Below are positions 12,603 to 25,511 of a DNA stretch of 64,000 nucleotides, in pieces. Made by a program: the position numbers and the translations under genes. The notes under the pieces were generated by a model, which did not search any database, was not told where the DNA came from, and saw only the letters and a list, made by a program, of their open reading frames with translations. The stretch's first letter is position 1. Every line of letters begins with the position of its first letter. Source of the DNA: Bisporella sp. PMI_857 (taxonomy: Eukaryota > Ascomycota > Leotiomycetes > Helotiales > Helotiaceae); NCBI GenBank assembly GCA_021307315.1, contig JAJSPD010000077.1, forward strand, positions 124,001-188,000. The letters are read 5' to 3'.

Positions 12603-12773
12603 TGTCACGTCCCGACCCTGGTCGAGCACGTGCCCTGTTGCCGAGCCACTAGGGCTCCCTCATGTACATATAGCCTGCTCTCCCCGAGCCCCTTTTCCTT
12701 CCTCAGCTTGATATTCTCGTATGATACCACCGTTGCCCTCTGTATCTGTAGATCCACAGCGCGTGTCGTGACA
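12603..12773 (+). mobile_element. Solo LTR, copy 2, with 5-bp target duplication
   Basis: This 171-bp unit runs TGTCAC...GTGACA and is flanked by gtaag at 12598-12602 and 12774-12778. It has the same internal blocks as the copies at 7204 and 43260. The TG...CA ends and 5-bp duplication indicate LTR-retrotransposon integration followed by recombination to a solo LTR, or a TRIM element. It has no coding content. Confidence 0.85.
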
Positions 12774-12778
12774 GTAAG

Positions 12779-14229
12779 TAAAGATAGCATATTTAGTGGG
12801 GAATTGCGACTATCTTAAAGATTCACTAAAACGCGCTTATATGCTAACAAATTGCAACTTTGTAGATATATTAGTTTAAGCACCAGTGGTAGATAGGGTG
12901 TTTCTGAGTGGAAAATCCTTGATTGAATGAAGTCGGGACCTTAATGTCGGCTGCTCAAGCCCAGGTACGTACATGTAGCCACGGGCTCATGGATAAACTC
13001 TACAGTAGCGAGAATTGAGGTTCTGGCTAGTGGCAGCGACCATTCTAAACGATAGACTACTGCTCACTTTTAATCATTCATCGCTTGGACTTTACAGTAG
13101 AAGGGGCACGTTGTCACTTCTCGTACCATGGGTAACAAATGTCCATGTGCCGCCTTTACTTAAATGGGTACCATTCAGCAGATGCCAGAAATTCTATTGG
13201 CTGAAGCCCCTTGATAAATTGGAATATGCGAGAGGTAAACTTATGTCTAATTCCCGGTGTACCAAGGAAAAGCTGGCTACGCCACAGTGGCTGCGTCGAC
13301 GACCCTCGTAAGCCTACACCACTTCACTGTTCACCTCTCTTCGCCACCTTTGAAACACCTGTTCTGTTGAAGGGAGGAATCTCTGCATGCTCTTACGTGA
13401 TTAATTTTGGTATATTTAAGCTTGCAGCCTGTATTTACACTCAATAACTCCAATTCAATCACTCGGACTTGCAAGGTAAACAGATTCCGATAGAGAACAA
13501 TCACCTACGCCAAAACGTCGAACCCGCGGCGACGGAAGAAGAAGAAACTGAGCCTACAAACCAGGAACGTTTGATTCAAGTGATCCTGATATGCTTGCAG
13601 AATTCATTCAAACCATCACCTTTCCCACAAAAAATCCTGCTTTCTAAGCGGCATCAACGACCGCAACGCCATCCCATAGTCATCCCGATTTGGCGCGCCC
13701 TGGGCAAAGCATGGATGGGAAACTTAGTCGGCTCGCTATTGTTCAAGTACGCCCCAGAATGGTGATCAAATTATATAATCACAACAGGGCTCTGGATGTA
13801 ATAGTAAGACGGATTCTCATCATCCAAGCTATCGACCCAGCACCAATACGTATCGTAGAGCCATTCACGAACCTGTGCTAACCATATTTGCCGGGATGTC
13901 TCGAGTAAGTATAGGAGATACTTGTTGCAGACGCCAACCACAAGTTCCGGTTGCGCCTGCGTGGGGGGAGATGCGGTTGCCGCGGTAGGCGCCGCAGAGA
14001 TGCCGACGGCCACGCTGGATCGTGAGCAACGAGCAGATGTGCGGCAAACTGAATGTACTCCTTGTGAGTGCAAGTGACGCGCGTTGGAAGGTATCTTTCA
14101 ACCCTTCCCTTCTCACCTCGGTTACGATAACCTAACCTACTTCAGCACCATCGACGTGTAATAAGTTCACAAGAATCTCCATAGTCCATCACTTCCTATT
14201 CTCATGCGGTAGCAGCTTTCTCCATTATA
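12779..14229. other. No confident gene
   Basis: Several overlapping open frames of 60-100 codons occur on both strands without recognisable domains. The stretch near 13470-13770 is moderately GC-rich and could be a decayed gene, but nothing identifies it. Confidence 0.4.
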
Positions 14230-16042
14230 AAACAGCCAAGTTCGTGCATGGAATCGCAAATAACCCCTCGTTCGGCCAGTCTTCCGCAAGCATATGCGCC
14301 GGACTTGGCCGATAAAATTACAGCGCTTTTGCGTCACGGATCTTTGGCATGGAGGTAGGCCAGCAGCAACGCATTGTGCACATCAGGATGGCTGATCATG
14401 TTCTAAACTGCCAGATTCCAGAGAGCGATGATCCAGTCATTGCATACACTCACGGTGCAGCTGCCCCAGAACTGCCTACATTCTTACAACCAACGGAACT
14501 CCTAACCCGCCATCTATTCTATAGAGACGGGTAGCGCACAGATCCTAGGTACTTTGTTTCGTATGCCTGAGTGTCTCTTCATGTGAATCTGACGCATATA
14601 GGCACTCTGCCAAGGACGTATATAGTCGATACAATTACTATGCTGGACCAGTTGCCTCTGTTTCTGAAGCCACGGGAGCGGGACACACGGGCTCGGTTCC
14701 AGAGAGATTAGGGTTGGTGCATGGAGAAACTGGAGGTCAGCCTTCCTTGTCACATATCCAAGTCAAGTCTAACAACTGTCCTCAGCGTATCAAGAAACAG
14801 AAGCCCCACGAGGATTTGATGTTTCGCCCAGCTCTTCTTCGCATGGTTGTCGATGACGAGAAGCATTTGGGCTTCCAGACCGTAGAAGACGCCGCCTACC
14901 TGTGCTTGAACGTTTTACTCGGAGCTTCAGATACGGTAGGATGACCTAAAGCTAATTCTAACACCGCTACAAGTCTATTTCTGATGCCAACGTGAGGGCC
15001 GTAGAGCTAAATGTCTACCCGGTCATTTATGGAAGCCATGATGCTGTTTACAGGCGTACAGAAGAAAGCCCAAATGGAGATTGGTGCGGGCCTGTTGATC
15101 CCATTTCCACTCGACTCCTCCTGACTATCACAAACAGACCGTGTCGCCAAAGATCGCTTGCCAGCATTCTCAGATATGGAACTGATAGCATACGTAAGGT
15201 GCCTGATGAAGGGGTTGTGGCGTTGGGGCCACCAGTTGCGCTAGGCCCTCATACAACCACACGTGACCTCGAGTACCGCGGATATCAAATTCCCAAAGGC
15301 TCCAATTTGCACTTAAACTCATGGTACGTAAAGCATGCATCTACTTATCCACGACTCCATTGTGCATTTGCGAAAATCTAACATAACCCCAGGGCTATTG
15401 GCCACGATCCCGAACGTTATGAGGACCCGGACAGGTACTGGCCGGAGCGGTACATGCATGACAAGACAACAGTCAGTCGCATCTTTCCAGCTTTGGCGTC
15501 TAGGCAAGGGGCTAATCCGTTGACTCCTGTGGCGGTCAATGCAGAGTATTAACTCCTCTGATGTGTCACTAAGGGATCATTTTACCTTTGGGGCGGGCCG
15601 TAGAGTTTGTAAGTATATACTTGTCCAAGGCGCTGTAGTCTAACGTTGCCCGGCTTTCCTACACTCTAACAAATTCTACTGGCTAACACCTTTTCCCTTC
15701 ATGTACTCAGGCCCTGGCTGCAATGTCGCCGAGCGCTCCCTGGCTATTTCAATCATGCGTCTATTGTGGTCATTCGACATCACTCTTGTTCCAGGAACTA
15801 TCTTACCACTCGACCCTGCCAGGTACCCCTCCATGATGCCAGGCAACCCGGGGCTTAATCTACCCGTCACCTTGACGGTCAGAAGCGCAGCCGAGAAAGT
15901 AATCATCGACCGTGATTATGAGGAGCAGTGCAAGCTGAGACCACCGATGGTAGGTAACAAACTTCCTGAGTGCTTGGTCAGAGCGTTTATGGCGATACAA
16001 GTCAAGTTTCTAACAGGTAATCTTCAGGAGAGTCTCGGTTGA
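14230..16042 (+). pseudogene. Cytochrome P450 monooxygenase, probable pseudogene
   Basis: P450 pieces appear in the right order on the plus strand. They are a MEVGQQQRIV beta-1-like segment at about 14349, a VDTITMLDQLP segment near 14625, a helix I-like segment with LLGASDT near 14915, a PVALGPHTTTRDLEYRGYQIPKGS segment near 15232, GHDPERYEDPDRYWPERY near 15393, and the heme loop. The heme loop reads FGAGRRVC (15587-15608), is split by a GTAAGT...CAG intron and resumes as PGCNVAERS at 15711, so the ligand Cys survives. Breaks are visible: an in-frame TAG after RFQRD near 14712, and a frame change between about 15480 and 15550. The C-terminal exon is well preserved, so decay is recent or the middle has unusual splicing. 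The substrate is unknown. The Zn2Cys6 gene at 17354 lies downstream on the same strand. Confidence 0.7.
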
Positions 16043-17353
16043 TGGTCTGGGAGTTTTGCTTCGGCTGTGCGACTGCCGACATGCGGCATCGCAAAGAATG
16101 GACTTGTCTTTAGGTTGAAAAAGTTGCAGGACCCTACATAGTATCCGGGGAGACTCGGGGCGAGAATTTGGACAGCAAACATTTAATTCTGCTTGCTCGA
16201 ACCATATACTCATGAATGCCTGATATGGAGTGATGTCTTCTTTCGATATATCAAGAGTCCAGATCGATAACTGGGACTCAGAATGTGAGCCAGTATCTTT
16301 GCATTCTTCTACGTTGCCTACTGGGTCTAAGCTAAGCATTAATACTCTACTACGTATTCCTGCCAAAAGTTGTAGGTATATGGAACTTTTATACAAAAAT
16401 ATCGTTTATTTAAAGTTGGGGTTTGAAGCGAAAAATAAGATTTACACTTGTGTACAAGCCAGATTTTGTTCATTTTACGAGCTAAAATTTAGTGTTATGT
16501 AACATTCCGGTTTGCCATGGGCTCTGTAAAAGGCTTAAGGCATGTTGGTTGGTATTGTAGACTCGCTAATTTTATTCCAGCGAACTAAACTTAAAACGAA
16601 CTGTTGAAAAAAGTTGTATAAAAGCTGAAAATCGACTGCCCAAAAACGTAAATAGGCACTCCGCCTTATGGCCTTATGTAGAGGAACCGTGGCGCTCCTG
16701 GGACCCCCATCATAGGTTGCCTTGTTGTGCTGGCCTAGGTGCCTTAGTATCCTGATCGTGACATGTACCGGAATGCAGTTTTATTTCGTTTTCAGCCAAA
16801 AATAACGAGAAATGCCTATTCCGTATCGATGTTCACAAGTATATACACCCAGAAAAGGCCCCAGTTATTATCGCCTATCGGCATCAGCCTACGTGCCACC
16901 GGCTTCACTTGCCGTATCAGGACATTATTCCGACAGGGCCGGAAACCAAAATCGTAACCACCACATACGCCGAGCTCAAAAGTGAGGACAAACTGTGTCT
17001 AACCGACACGGTCGAATATTTCAAGGAGGCAATACGGGATGACATATCTGTCCTACTCCTTTTTGGTAGCGCCGTGGCGGGAAAAGGTAAACAAGTCATG
17101 AGAAACTCTCAAACCGTAAAACATATATATGCCTCTAAGAGTTACAAATGGTGGAGAAGGCGCGGGGGGAAACGATATGCCGAAGAGCGCCAGCCGAATG
17201 CGGCCACTTTTTCCGATGCCTACTTTAGCCACCGGATCATGAACCACCAATTCCTACTGCTCACGAACAATCACCATCTTCCTCAAGGCAGATACAGGTG
17301 CTTGCCCTATCAATACCTATCACTGTACAGTGCCCCACATCCTAAGGAGTGAG
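16043..17353. other. Region between P450 remnant and Zn2Cys6 gene
   Basis: No gene is established. A plus-strand frame from about 16831 to 17080 reads as convincing protein (HKYIHPEKAPVIIAYRHQ, then ETKIVTTTYAELKSEDK). It lacks a clear start and degrades after 17085, so it may be a remnant of an enzyme I cannot name. The rest is AT-rich. Confidence 0.35.
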
Positions 17354-20008
17354 ATGGTATTACATAGTCAGAACAATGTTCGCATGAGGCAGGCTGCTGG
17401 CAAAGTTCCGAGCGCCTGCCAGCGATGTCGGAAACAAAAGTTGAAGGCAAGACAACATGTGAGCGTTTATCTCAATCCCTCCAGCTAATGCCGCGGTTAG
17501 TGCGATGTCCAACGCCCCTGTACAATGTGTGTAAGGGCAAACACGGACTGTCTTGGTATGCAAACACCGCGATGGATAATTGAGACAGGCGCAGCGAAGC
17601 GAGGTTCGGGTAGGGCGCGAGGGACTCAAGACAACACTGATGACGTCAGGCCGCCAAAGAGACTATGCCCTACGCAAACAGATTCGAGTAGCTTCAATGC
17701 AAATGAAGAGAGTGCTCAGGGCGACCTGAGCGATAATAATCATTGCCCAAGTCCGGCAGCAATGGCACAAGACTCTCCCGCGCCCGCCACTTGGGATTCA
17801 AGTTCTACTATTGTCTTGGTTGAAGAGGTAAGATAATGGGACGCTCCGTCGTGCAGGAGTGGCTTATAACGTTCTATCAGGCTTTCCATCATCATCATGC
17901 GAGTACCCCTCAAGAGGAAGAAACATCAGCCTTCTCGGCTAGCCAATGGATGCACCCAAGGACGCAATTCAGGGACGCCAAACGAAGACAGGCTTATCAG
18001 GATCCGTTACAGAAGGTTTTGTCTCGACATGTGAGGAGTTATTCGAAGCATGTTGTTGAGCAGCCCACGCGTCCGAACTCAGCAGAAAGCGAGCTTTTAG
18101 CTCTGCTGCCTCGCCGCGAGTCGGCTTCACTGCTTGTAAACAACTATTTTGATCGTATTCACTGGTTTATGTTGCTATTCCATCAGCGCGATTTCCGAGA
18201 CAACTTTGACCGTCTGTACTCACCATCCCCACAGACTGGGCCTCCAAAACGGCCGAGTAGCCAGATTGGATACGTGGCTGTGCTGCTATCTGTGTGCGCA
18301 ATCAGCCTTCAATATATTACCCCTCACCAAAGAGAGACACTGGCTAGGCAAGGAACTAAACCAGAAGACCTCAAAGACAAAATCCTTGCGGCTCTGAAGC
18401 TAAGACTACTAGACGTTTTGTCATTGGGTTCCTTAGAGGCGGTGCAGATGTGTGTCCTTTTGGGGAGCTACTATCTCTATCATGGACAGCCCGAGCTAGC
18501 CTGGCCGCTCTGTGGATGCGGCCTGCGCATTGCGCAGGCCTTGAATCTTCACCGGAAAGTACCTCTCCATGACTCTGGCCAAGAGGGCTATAGTCGACCT
18601 ATTATTGCAGCTAGGCAGCGTTGCTGGTGGGCCGTGTATGAAATTGAGACTTTCTGCTCAATGATGTATGGCTTCCCACTCAGCATATCGGATAGCGACT
18701 GTGACGTCGAAGACCTGAATCCCCACGATGACTGCTCAGCCTCGTCCACCCATGATGATGCCCCTGACCAGCCAAACCTTCTCTTTTTCAAATGCGCCAT
18801 GTCAAAGCTGTCAAAGCTTGTAAAATATGCCTTGACCGGCCTCTACGGCACCCACAGAAATCTGGACAAGCAAAATAGGCCAGTTGCCGGCCACATATCT
18901 CGGCTCCGAAGCCTAATCGCGAAGGTGGCTGACCTGGACAAGAGGCTTTTCGATTGGCAAGAAGCTCTCCCACTAAAATTAAAACCTGTCACTCTTGGAG
19001 ATCCAAGTCTCGGATCCTCCTATTCATCAGTCTTGCCAGAGCGAGAAAACGACGACTCATTCGAAGAGCAACTTTTTAAACTCCAGGCGCTGGCTCTAAA
19101 ACTAGCCTACGAGAACGCTAGAATCCTGGTCCACCGGCCCCTCCTGTCGTACAAAATGGTAACTACAAACGGTAGTCGCCAAGAGCATAGTGGTTCCTGT
19201 CCTGACCCGTTTCAACGCTCAATGAAGACGTGTCGAGACGCTGCATTGCAGATTTCGAGAGTTGGATTAACTTCGATATTTAGGCACGTATCTGAAACGT
19301 ACGCTGTCGCATTTGTCTCGCTCCACCTGTTCACCGCCGGTGTTACTCTTTGTATTATGGCTAGCCTCGACCCGCTTAGTCGCGATTCTCACGAGTCCAA
19401 GATCGGTATTCGTGGATTGATGGAAATGCAGACTACCCTGAAGTCTAAGTCGATTGCTGCAGCTCAAGGATTCGATATTTTGCGAAACCTTTTGTCCTTA
19501 GTCATGGCTAAAGAGATAAAAAACATGTTTGAGATTCAGTCACCTACCGCGGCCGATGAGGCGCAAATAGCAAAAGATTTTCCAACCTCTCGAGTTGAAA
19601 ATACAGGCCCCAGCCTTAGTCAGCCGTACCGAGATCTGCCGCTTCTGCGACCGACCATCGATTCATCCGGGGCACGATTGTCATGCGACAAGGATTTTCC
19701 GGATGATAATTGCGAGTGGATGAGCATGGCTCGTGAAGGGTTATCGTGCAGCACAGACTTTGGTTTTTGCGAGAACCCATCTATGACTGAAGCTCTGCTA
19801 GACTTCGAACAGGGTAAGTGGCGGCCACTACACAATGTATTGTGAGATGTAGCCACCTCTTTAATGCTAACCTGAGACAGCAATCGGCTACCCAGTCAGC
19901 AATGTCACAGGTGAGGAGGACCCTGCAGGTGTAAGTGACGACCACTCTCGAAACTACATTGTTGGGCAAGACCAAACATGGATGTGGGGTTGGAATTACC
20001 CTATGTAG
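17354..20008 (+). CDS. Zn2Cys6 fungal-specific transcription factor, 826 aa
   Basis: This is a nuclear DNA-binding regulator. Exons are 17354-17446, 17501-17827, 17881-19813 and 19881-20008; the sum is 2481 nt or 827 codons. The cluster is split by intron 1: Cys22-x2-Cys25 with RKQKLK lies in exon 1, and Cys32, Cys38, Cys41 and Cys48 in exon 2. Intron 1 begins GCAAG rather than GT and ends TTAG, a GC-AG intron that is needed to keep the motif. Introns 2 and 3 are GT-AG of 53 and 67 nt. The middle-homology Fungal_trans domain spans roughly residues 230-500 (YFDRIHWFMLLFHQ, then a segment ending QALNLHR). The C-terminus ends with a Trp-rich WMWGWNYPM. No target is known. A remnant at 27762 encodes a similar segment. 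It may once have controlled the adjacent P450. Confidence 0.87.
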
Positions 20009-21216
20009 TCCCATTTCTGGGTAGTCCTAATACACCGGTCGCGTATCTACGTAGCTTCTCAGAGTGACTGGGGGCTTCGACTCTGATACTTGACCTCCCC
20101 ATAATGTACTGAAGCTGAAAAGGTCTAAAACACCACCACTCCCCTAAGTCATACTGTCTTTCTTCCGTTTCCGTTGATCATTGAAAGTAAATCGATACCC
20201 CATAGCAGGAACCGGTGATATGTCTTTAGCGCAAACTTTGACATATCAAGTGGTTCTGGTATAGCCAGTATTATCATGATATTATCACGATATATCGACC
20301 CCCAAATCGCCATACAATACGCGGTGCAGTATGATATTGTTGATTTGAATACCCGCCACGCCTAAATCAGCAATATCATCTAATACCGTGGTACATGGTA
20401 GCACTACTATGTACTGCGCAAGGATACAAAACCCTTGTTTAGCGCGTTTTACAACCTTGTAGATATTTCATGAAAATAATACATTATTTCAAAAACATGC
20501 AATAAACCTTGCAAAAAAAGCTTTTAGTGGTATTATAGTATTATCGCCGGATAGTATTGTATTATATATTCATATTAACACTACATTTTTTACAGTAATT
20601 TCATACTAGTACTGCTGTGACGCCAAGAAATTAATGCTATACCCACTATGCCGCCGATACCAAGAGGCCGCAATACTATTATTCGCACTAAACACAAGCA
20701 AAGGCAAACAATCTGACGAAAAACGTCAGACACCTTGCCACCTTTATTATTGCTGTAATGCCGCCTCCTCTCCTACTCCTCCTCTCAATTATCAGGCTTA
20801 GAGAAGGGATTATTTTGTTAACCTTGCCATCCTTACTGCTAGGAGTCAGACTGATCTAGTACCACATTAGTACTAGATATGCCATTATCAAACTAGATCC
20901 AAAACGACTCACTAAAAGGATCTATCCAGATCGAATTTAATGATAGCATTTAGACCTGAAATATACCTTATTGCAAGGGACGTTATTTCGAACGTTCACA
21001 GCGCTGCCCGATATATATTAAACTATATTATAGAAGTACTAAGTTTTATTGCAAAAAAAAAAAATAAGGAGCCCTCAGTTAAAAAAAATTTGATATACAA
21101 ATCCTAATACGTTAAATATCCTGATAAATATCTTTGTACAAACATGAAAATACACAGTGGAAATAAAGCAAAATCACGGTTGCTAGACATAAACAGTGGG
21201 CTTTTTCCCTGTAAGC
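20009..21216. other. AT-rich intergenic region with palindromic motifs
   Basis: No gene seen. Between about 20260 and 20580 there are repeated TATTATCATGATATTATC and TAGTATTATCGCCGGATAGTATTG motifs, suggesting a degraded transposon. I could not fix its ends. Confidence 0.4.
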
Positions 21217-23393
21217 TCACGTTGGACATTTCTTTTTCTTCTTTTTCTCTTTTTTTCCTTTCTTATTTAAAACTTTCAACCTCTGTTCCAACTCACTGAT
21301 CTGCTCTCTCAGCAGCTGTTTTTCAACCTCAACATCTCCATCTTCATCGTCTTCTTCCTCACTTTCTTCCTCCTGGTCCCCATTTTTATTGGAATTTTTA
21401 AAATCATCTACCGCAGTGCCCTGAATACATCCCCCATTGACACTCTCAACCGTGTCTTTATTTTTGCCGCACATCTCGTCATCCTCGGGAGCCTTCACCT
21501 CACCCAGCCACAACAGGACCTGAGACGTGTCCATTCGCCGTTTCTGTACCATCTTAGCCTCTTCCAGTTTCCCAAGAGAGGTGTAGCACTCCTCTAGCTT
21601 CTGAAGCGCAAGAGTATCCCTATCATCCATAACCTTGTTATGGAAAAATTCTTCAAGGTATTCAATCGCTTTCTCATAGTCCTTTTGATTACACCTTAGC
21701 GTACTCAAAGTGTGCTTCAGGTCCTTCCTCGTGATGAGGAGGTCTTCTTCTAGCTTCCCACCAGCATTGGCTTTGATTCGCTCAACTCTTTGGAGCATAT
21801 CTAGAGCTACTTCTTCAGCTTCCCCCGCCATCCCTGGATCAGATTGTAGCATATAAAGTGTCAGCCCGAGAAGATCAATAGTGTAAGCGTGATCTAGTCC
21901 ATTCTCCGTTTCTGATTTTCGTATCCCTCGTCGAATAATATTCACTGCAGCTCGTGTCTGGTTGATTGAGCTCCCATCAAGGTACACAACGAAGTCGCCC
22001 CAAAGCATTAGAGTGGTGAGATGGTAAGAGCCAATATTATTTTCCACATGCTCGATACAACTTCGATAAACAGTAAAGATGACATTAGCGAGCTGCTGCG
22101 AGTCCTCCATTTGTATCTTTTGAAGAATGAGAAGGACTTGCACAAAGCGATGGTCCTTGCCAAATCTCTGCTTAGCCAATTGTACGGCATGTGAGAGAAA
22201 ACTTGCAGCCAAATCGCGCTTTTGTTTCCTTATCATACGCAAAAATGATTCCCAAATCGCTGGTAGAGAGAAGAGTCCGCAATCAGCGCTTTTCTGAATC
22301 CCCACCACTTTTTCTAGAACTTGAAAGGCTTGTCGCATCCCCTTAAAACTGATTGCGAGCCCCGACTGTCCTAAAGAGTCGTAGTTTCGTAGACTAGTTG
22401 CCACACCAACAAGAAGATCATCATGAATGTCCTCCTCAACTTCGCGTTCATTCGTGACTTTCCACCTTTTTTGAGACAAGTAGCTGAGGTACAGTTCTTT
22501 GGCATTGAAGAGCATAGCTTCGCAGAGTCCCATGATATTGGTCTTGCTCATAGCCGTTGGGATTCTTATATTGATGCGAGGTGAGGTAGGGACAGCAACT
22601 GTGCTGCCAGAGGAACTTCTTGAAGTGGGTGTTGGATCTCGAGTCGTTCCAGGGGAAGAAGCTGGAGCTCCTCGAGGCCCACGACTAGGTCCTGGAATTG
22701 ACGGTTTCGTACCATATTTTTTCCAATCCCACTTTTTGAATTTTCGTTTGTACATTGACTTACTATTAAAATAATGCTTTGTTAGTATGAAACTTATAGG
22801 AGGGGGAGGGAGGGGGATTAAATAGCTAACGTGGCATGAAATCTTTTCTTGGCCATTTCCTCCATCATCATCTGACAAGTGTAGTTTTTTTCGATATACC
22901 AATACTTAATCTCATTCTTTCTTGCGGCCCATTCAGCCGGGCTTGGCCCGGATTCTTTTCGAGATGGTATTGGTAGGGGTGAGGCTTCAGGATTTCTAAC
23001 GTGTGCTAGCTCACCTTCCTGCGTATTTTCGTCCTGGACTACGGGATCGGAGGTCCGTTGATCTTTGGTATTCGGGTTAGCCGTGCTGCTCAGAAGATGT
23101 GGAGGTTCAGGTTCGATTTGTGGGTCCCAGAAAGGATTGATACCCATTTGCTGGATTTGTTCCAGAGCAATACAACCCCGGGGAATGGAGAATGCATCCC
23201 TGCTGGGGTCGAGGCTGCCACTATTTAATGAGATTATTTTGGGGAGCTCAGTCAGTCCAGTTGAGGCTTGCATCATACCGGCGTCGATGAGGAAATCGCT
23301 GAAGTCGATATCGACGTCGGGGCTTGGAATACCATTTGGAGGTTGCATCCAGTCGTCATGGCCTCCATTATATTGGCTTGAGAATTGAGCCAT
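21217..23393 (-). CDS. Clr5-domain protein with helical repeat region, 702 aa
   Basis: Exons are 23393-22831 and 22762-21217, with a 68-nt GT-AG intron containing ACTAAC; the sum is 2109 nt. Splicing rebuilds a Clr5 domain at about residues 150-205: SPAEWAARKNEIKYWYIEK, then MYKRKFKKWDWKKYG. Clr5 is a DNA-binding-like fungal domain with a W-x(n)-I-x-x-LY pattern. A Pro/Ser-rich linker follows, then about 330 residues of paired helices that look TPR-like (KAIEYLEEFF, LEECYTSLGKLEEAK). The end is acidic (EEESEEEDDEDGD), then a coiled coil (LREQISELEQRLKVL) and a lysine run. Nuclear localisation is likely from the basic stretches. The function of this class is not established. The gene appears intact. 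Confidence 0.8.
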
Positions 23394-24625
23394 AGTTGGG
23401 CTGGGGATCGTTGATACGAGTGTTGAGAGGCTGTCGAGTGTTTCCAGATGAGACGAAGAGTTTGGCGGAACCGCAGCAATCAGCTACATATAGAGACCAA
23501 AGATTCGCTGACTGAAAACACAACGTCTCTATGGAAGGAATGATAGGTTTATACCTTAACCGAAACACAAAACATCATGCTCGCTGCCGAATGTTGCCAA
23601 TCGATTCGTTGGGCAAAGGCTTAGATTCAAGCCCGAACCGTAGCGAAAGACCGTACTTTCGCATAGGCACGGTTAAAAATGCAGGGGATTGCGTTTAGAT
23701 TCAGACAGTAGTTTCAGTGCTATCGAATGGTTGTGTTGGAGAGGAGCGGCTGATTGGCAGTGTCTCATCGCTGACGTGGATGTGGCAGAGCATCTTTGGC
23801 AGCCTGAGGCAATTGTGCATCAAAGTCCGTCAACATTGGAAGACAATCCTCTGCTACGACACAAGCCATTCCAATTTTGGCCCTAGTTTATGATAGCGAT
23901 TGAGGGACTAGAGATTGCCGAGGGGGCGAGGACCTGCATCCTGTTTGAAAGTACGAACCTTGTAGATATCCCAAGCCTTTGAAGGTGACTTCTCGCATTC
24001 CGGCCCTGCCAATGTGTCGATTCTCCACCGTCAAAGATCGTGCCTTTGGCTCAGGGTGGGAAATGACCACTGGCGGATCAAAGGGTCTAAAAGAGATTTT
24101 ATATCCAGTAACCTACCTACACAATCTTCAGGAATGCCAGGAACTTTTGTCCATTCAAGAAAGCGCCACAATAATCTATCTAGACTTTCTGCCCTTCAGC
24201 AAGGCTACGCTCAATATTTGCACCTGCAATAGATCGGAGCAGCCCCTCCAAACGTGCTGCTTGTCAGAGCAGCACTAGTCAATGTAAAGCAGAACTTTCT
24301 GCTAGTCAAGTTAGAAAGCCCGCCCCTTCAGAGGAACTTGACTTAATCCCCCAATGTGCTTTAGTACTTTTGTACTTACGAAGTCCTAGCAACACAAACT
24401 ATGCATTCCATCCCCTTCCATGCAAGTGAACTTCCATAATGTATAGGACAATGTAGCCTTCTTTTGTACCAATGTTCTGAGGGATGCGAAAGCCGCAAGC
24501 AGAACAAAAGAACTGCGTGAAAGTCTGATTTCAGAAGACTGGGATGGAATTGATCCAACTATAAATATACAGCTCCTCTTTTCTCCATCTGAATATGTTC
24601 TCACTTATCAATATCGTGATATCCA
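23394..24625. other. Intergenic, no gene seen
   Basis: Presumed promoter of the Clr5 gene at the left, then short frames on both strands with no domain signature. Confidence 0.45.
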
Positions 24626-25159
24626 ATGGGAATTGAAAAGAGACACTATCCATTCTTTTTATTCCAAAGCTGCAGAAATATGACATACAAGCCCCAACAT
24701 CAACGTCATTCAAAGTCTCGCCAGGTAGAAACACAACAGCCGACCACCTCCATCCAACAATCGCCAGCAAGTAGCCATGAGCAGCGGGAAAATGAAAGTT
24801 CCAGAGCAAAAAGAATAGAAGAGCTCGTCGCTCCAGCTTTCAACACCTCTTTCGCTGGGGAATACAACATTGAATTAGAATTGGACATTCCGAAGCACTC
24901 CAACATCGCTCCACTAGTAGCTGGCAATCCCAGCACTCAAAATCAGCGAAAGCAGCACGTCTCAATTCCACGGCCCTGGGACCAGCAACTCACCAATCAA
25001 GTCCATCAGCAAGACGGCTATAGTGACCTTGGCCAATCCCCGCTTGTTGTATGGATAAATCAGGGTCCTGTCGAAGAGCCCTTCAATTGTATTGGAGAAT
25101 TGATTTTGATTTCTAGATGTCATGTGACAGAGGAATTTCCACAGCGAGGTGCTCGATGA
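24626..25159 (+). CDS. Hypothetical protein, 177 aa (uncertain)
   Basis: A single open frame from an ATG at 24626; a second ATG at 24680 (MTYKPQHQ) is an alternative start. The product is hydrophilic, rich in Gln, Ser and charged residues, with no signal peptide, membrane segment or recognised domain. The composition is compatible with a short disordered protein or with chance. There is no supporting neighbour. Confidence 0.3.
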   Translation: MGIEKRHYPFFLFQSCRNMTYKPQHQRHSKSRQVETQQPTTSIQQSPASSHEQRENESSRAKRIEELVAPAFNTSFAGEYNIELELDIPKHSNIAPLVAGNPSTQNQRKQHVSIPRPWDQQLTNQVHQQDGYSDLGQSPLVVWINQGPVEEPFNCIGELILISRCHVTEEFPQRGAR

Positions 25160-25511
25160 AATGGGATAAGGGGGATTCGGGGGTAGGGATGGAGAAGGTA
25201 GGGATACGGCCGGCGCAGAACGTTCTTCGACGGATTACTCGATTTCAATAGCATGCTGATGTCTTCCCTTTGTTATGGCACCTTTTAAACATAAAACAAT
25301 CAGGGAGTTGCACTTTTGTATGTAGCTGAACAGCTTCACCTTTTTGATATAAATTAAGCGATTCGGAAATATATCCCCAATTAGCAGCCACCTGATCAAT
25401 GGTGCTCTCAACAATCAATGGTCGGGCTCAGTCACCACCAAGGCAGTATTAAACACCTAAAATTACACCACGAAATTGAATGAATAATTAGGCAGAAAAT
25501 TTCTAGTTATT

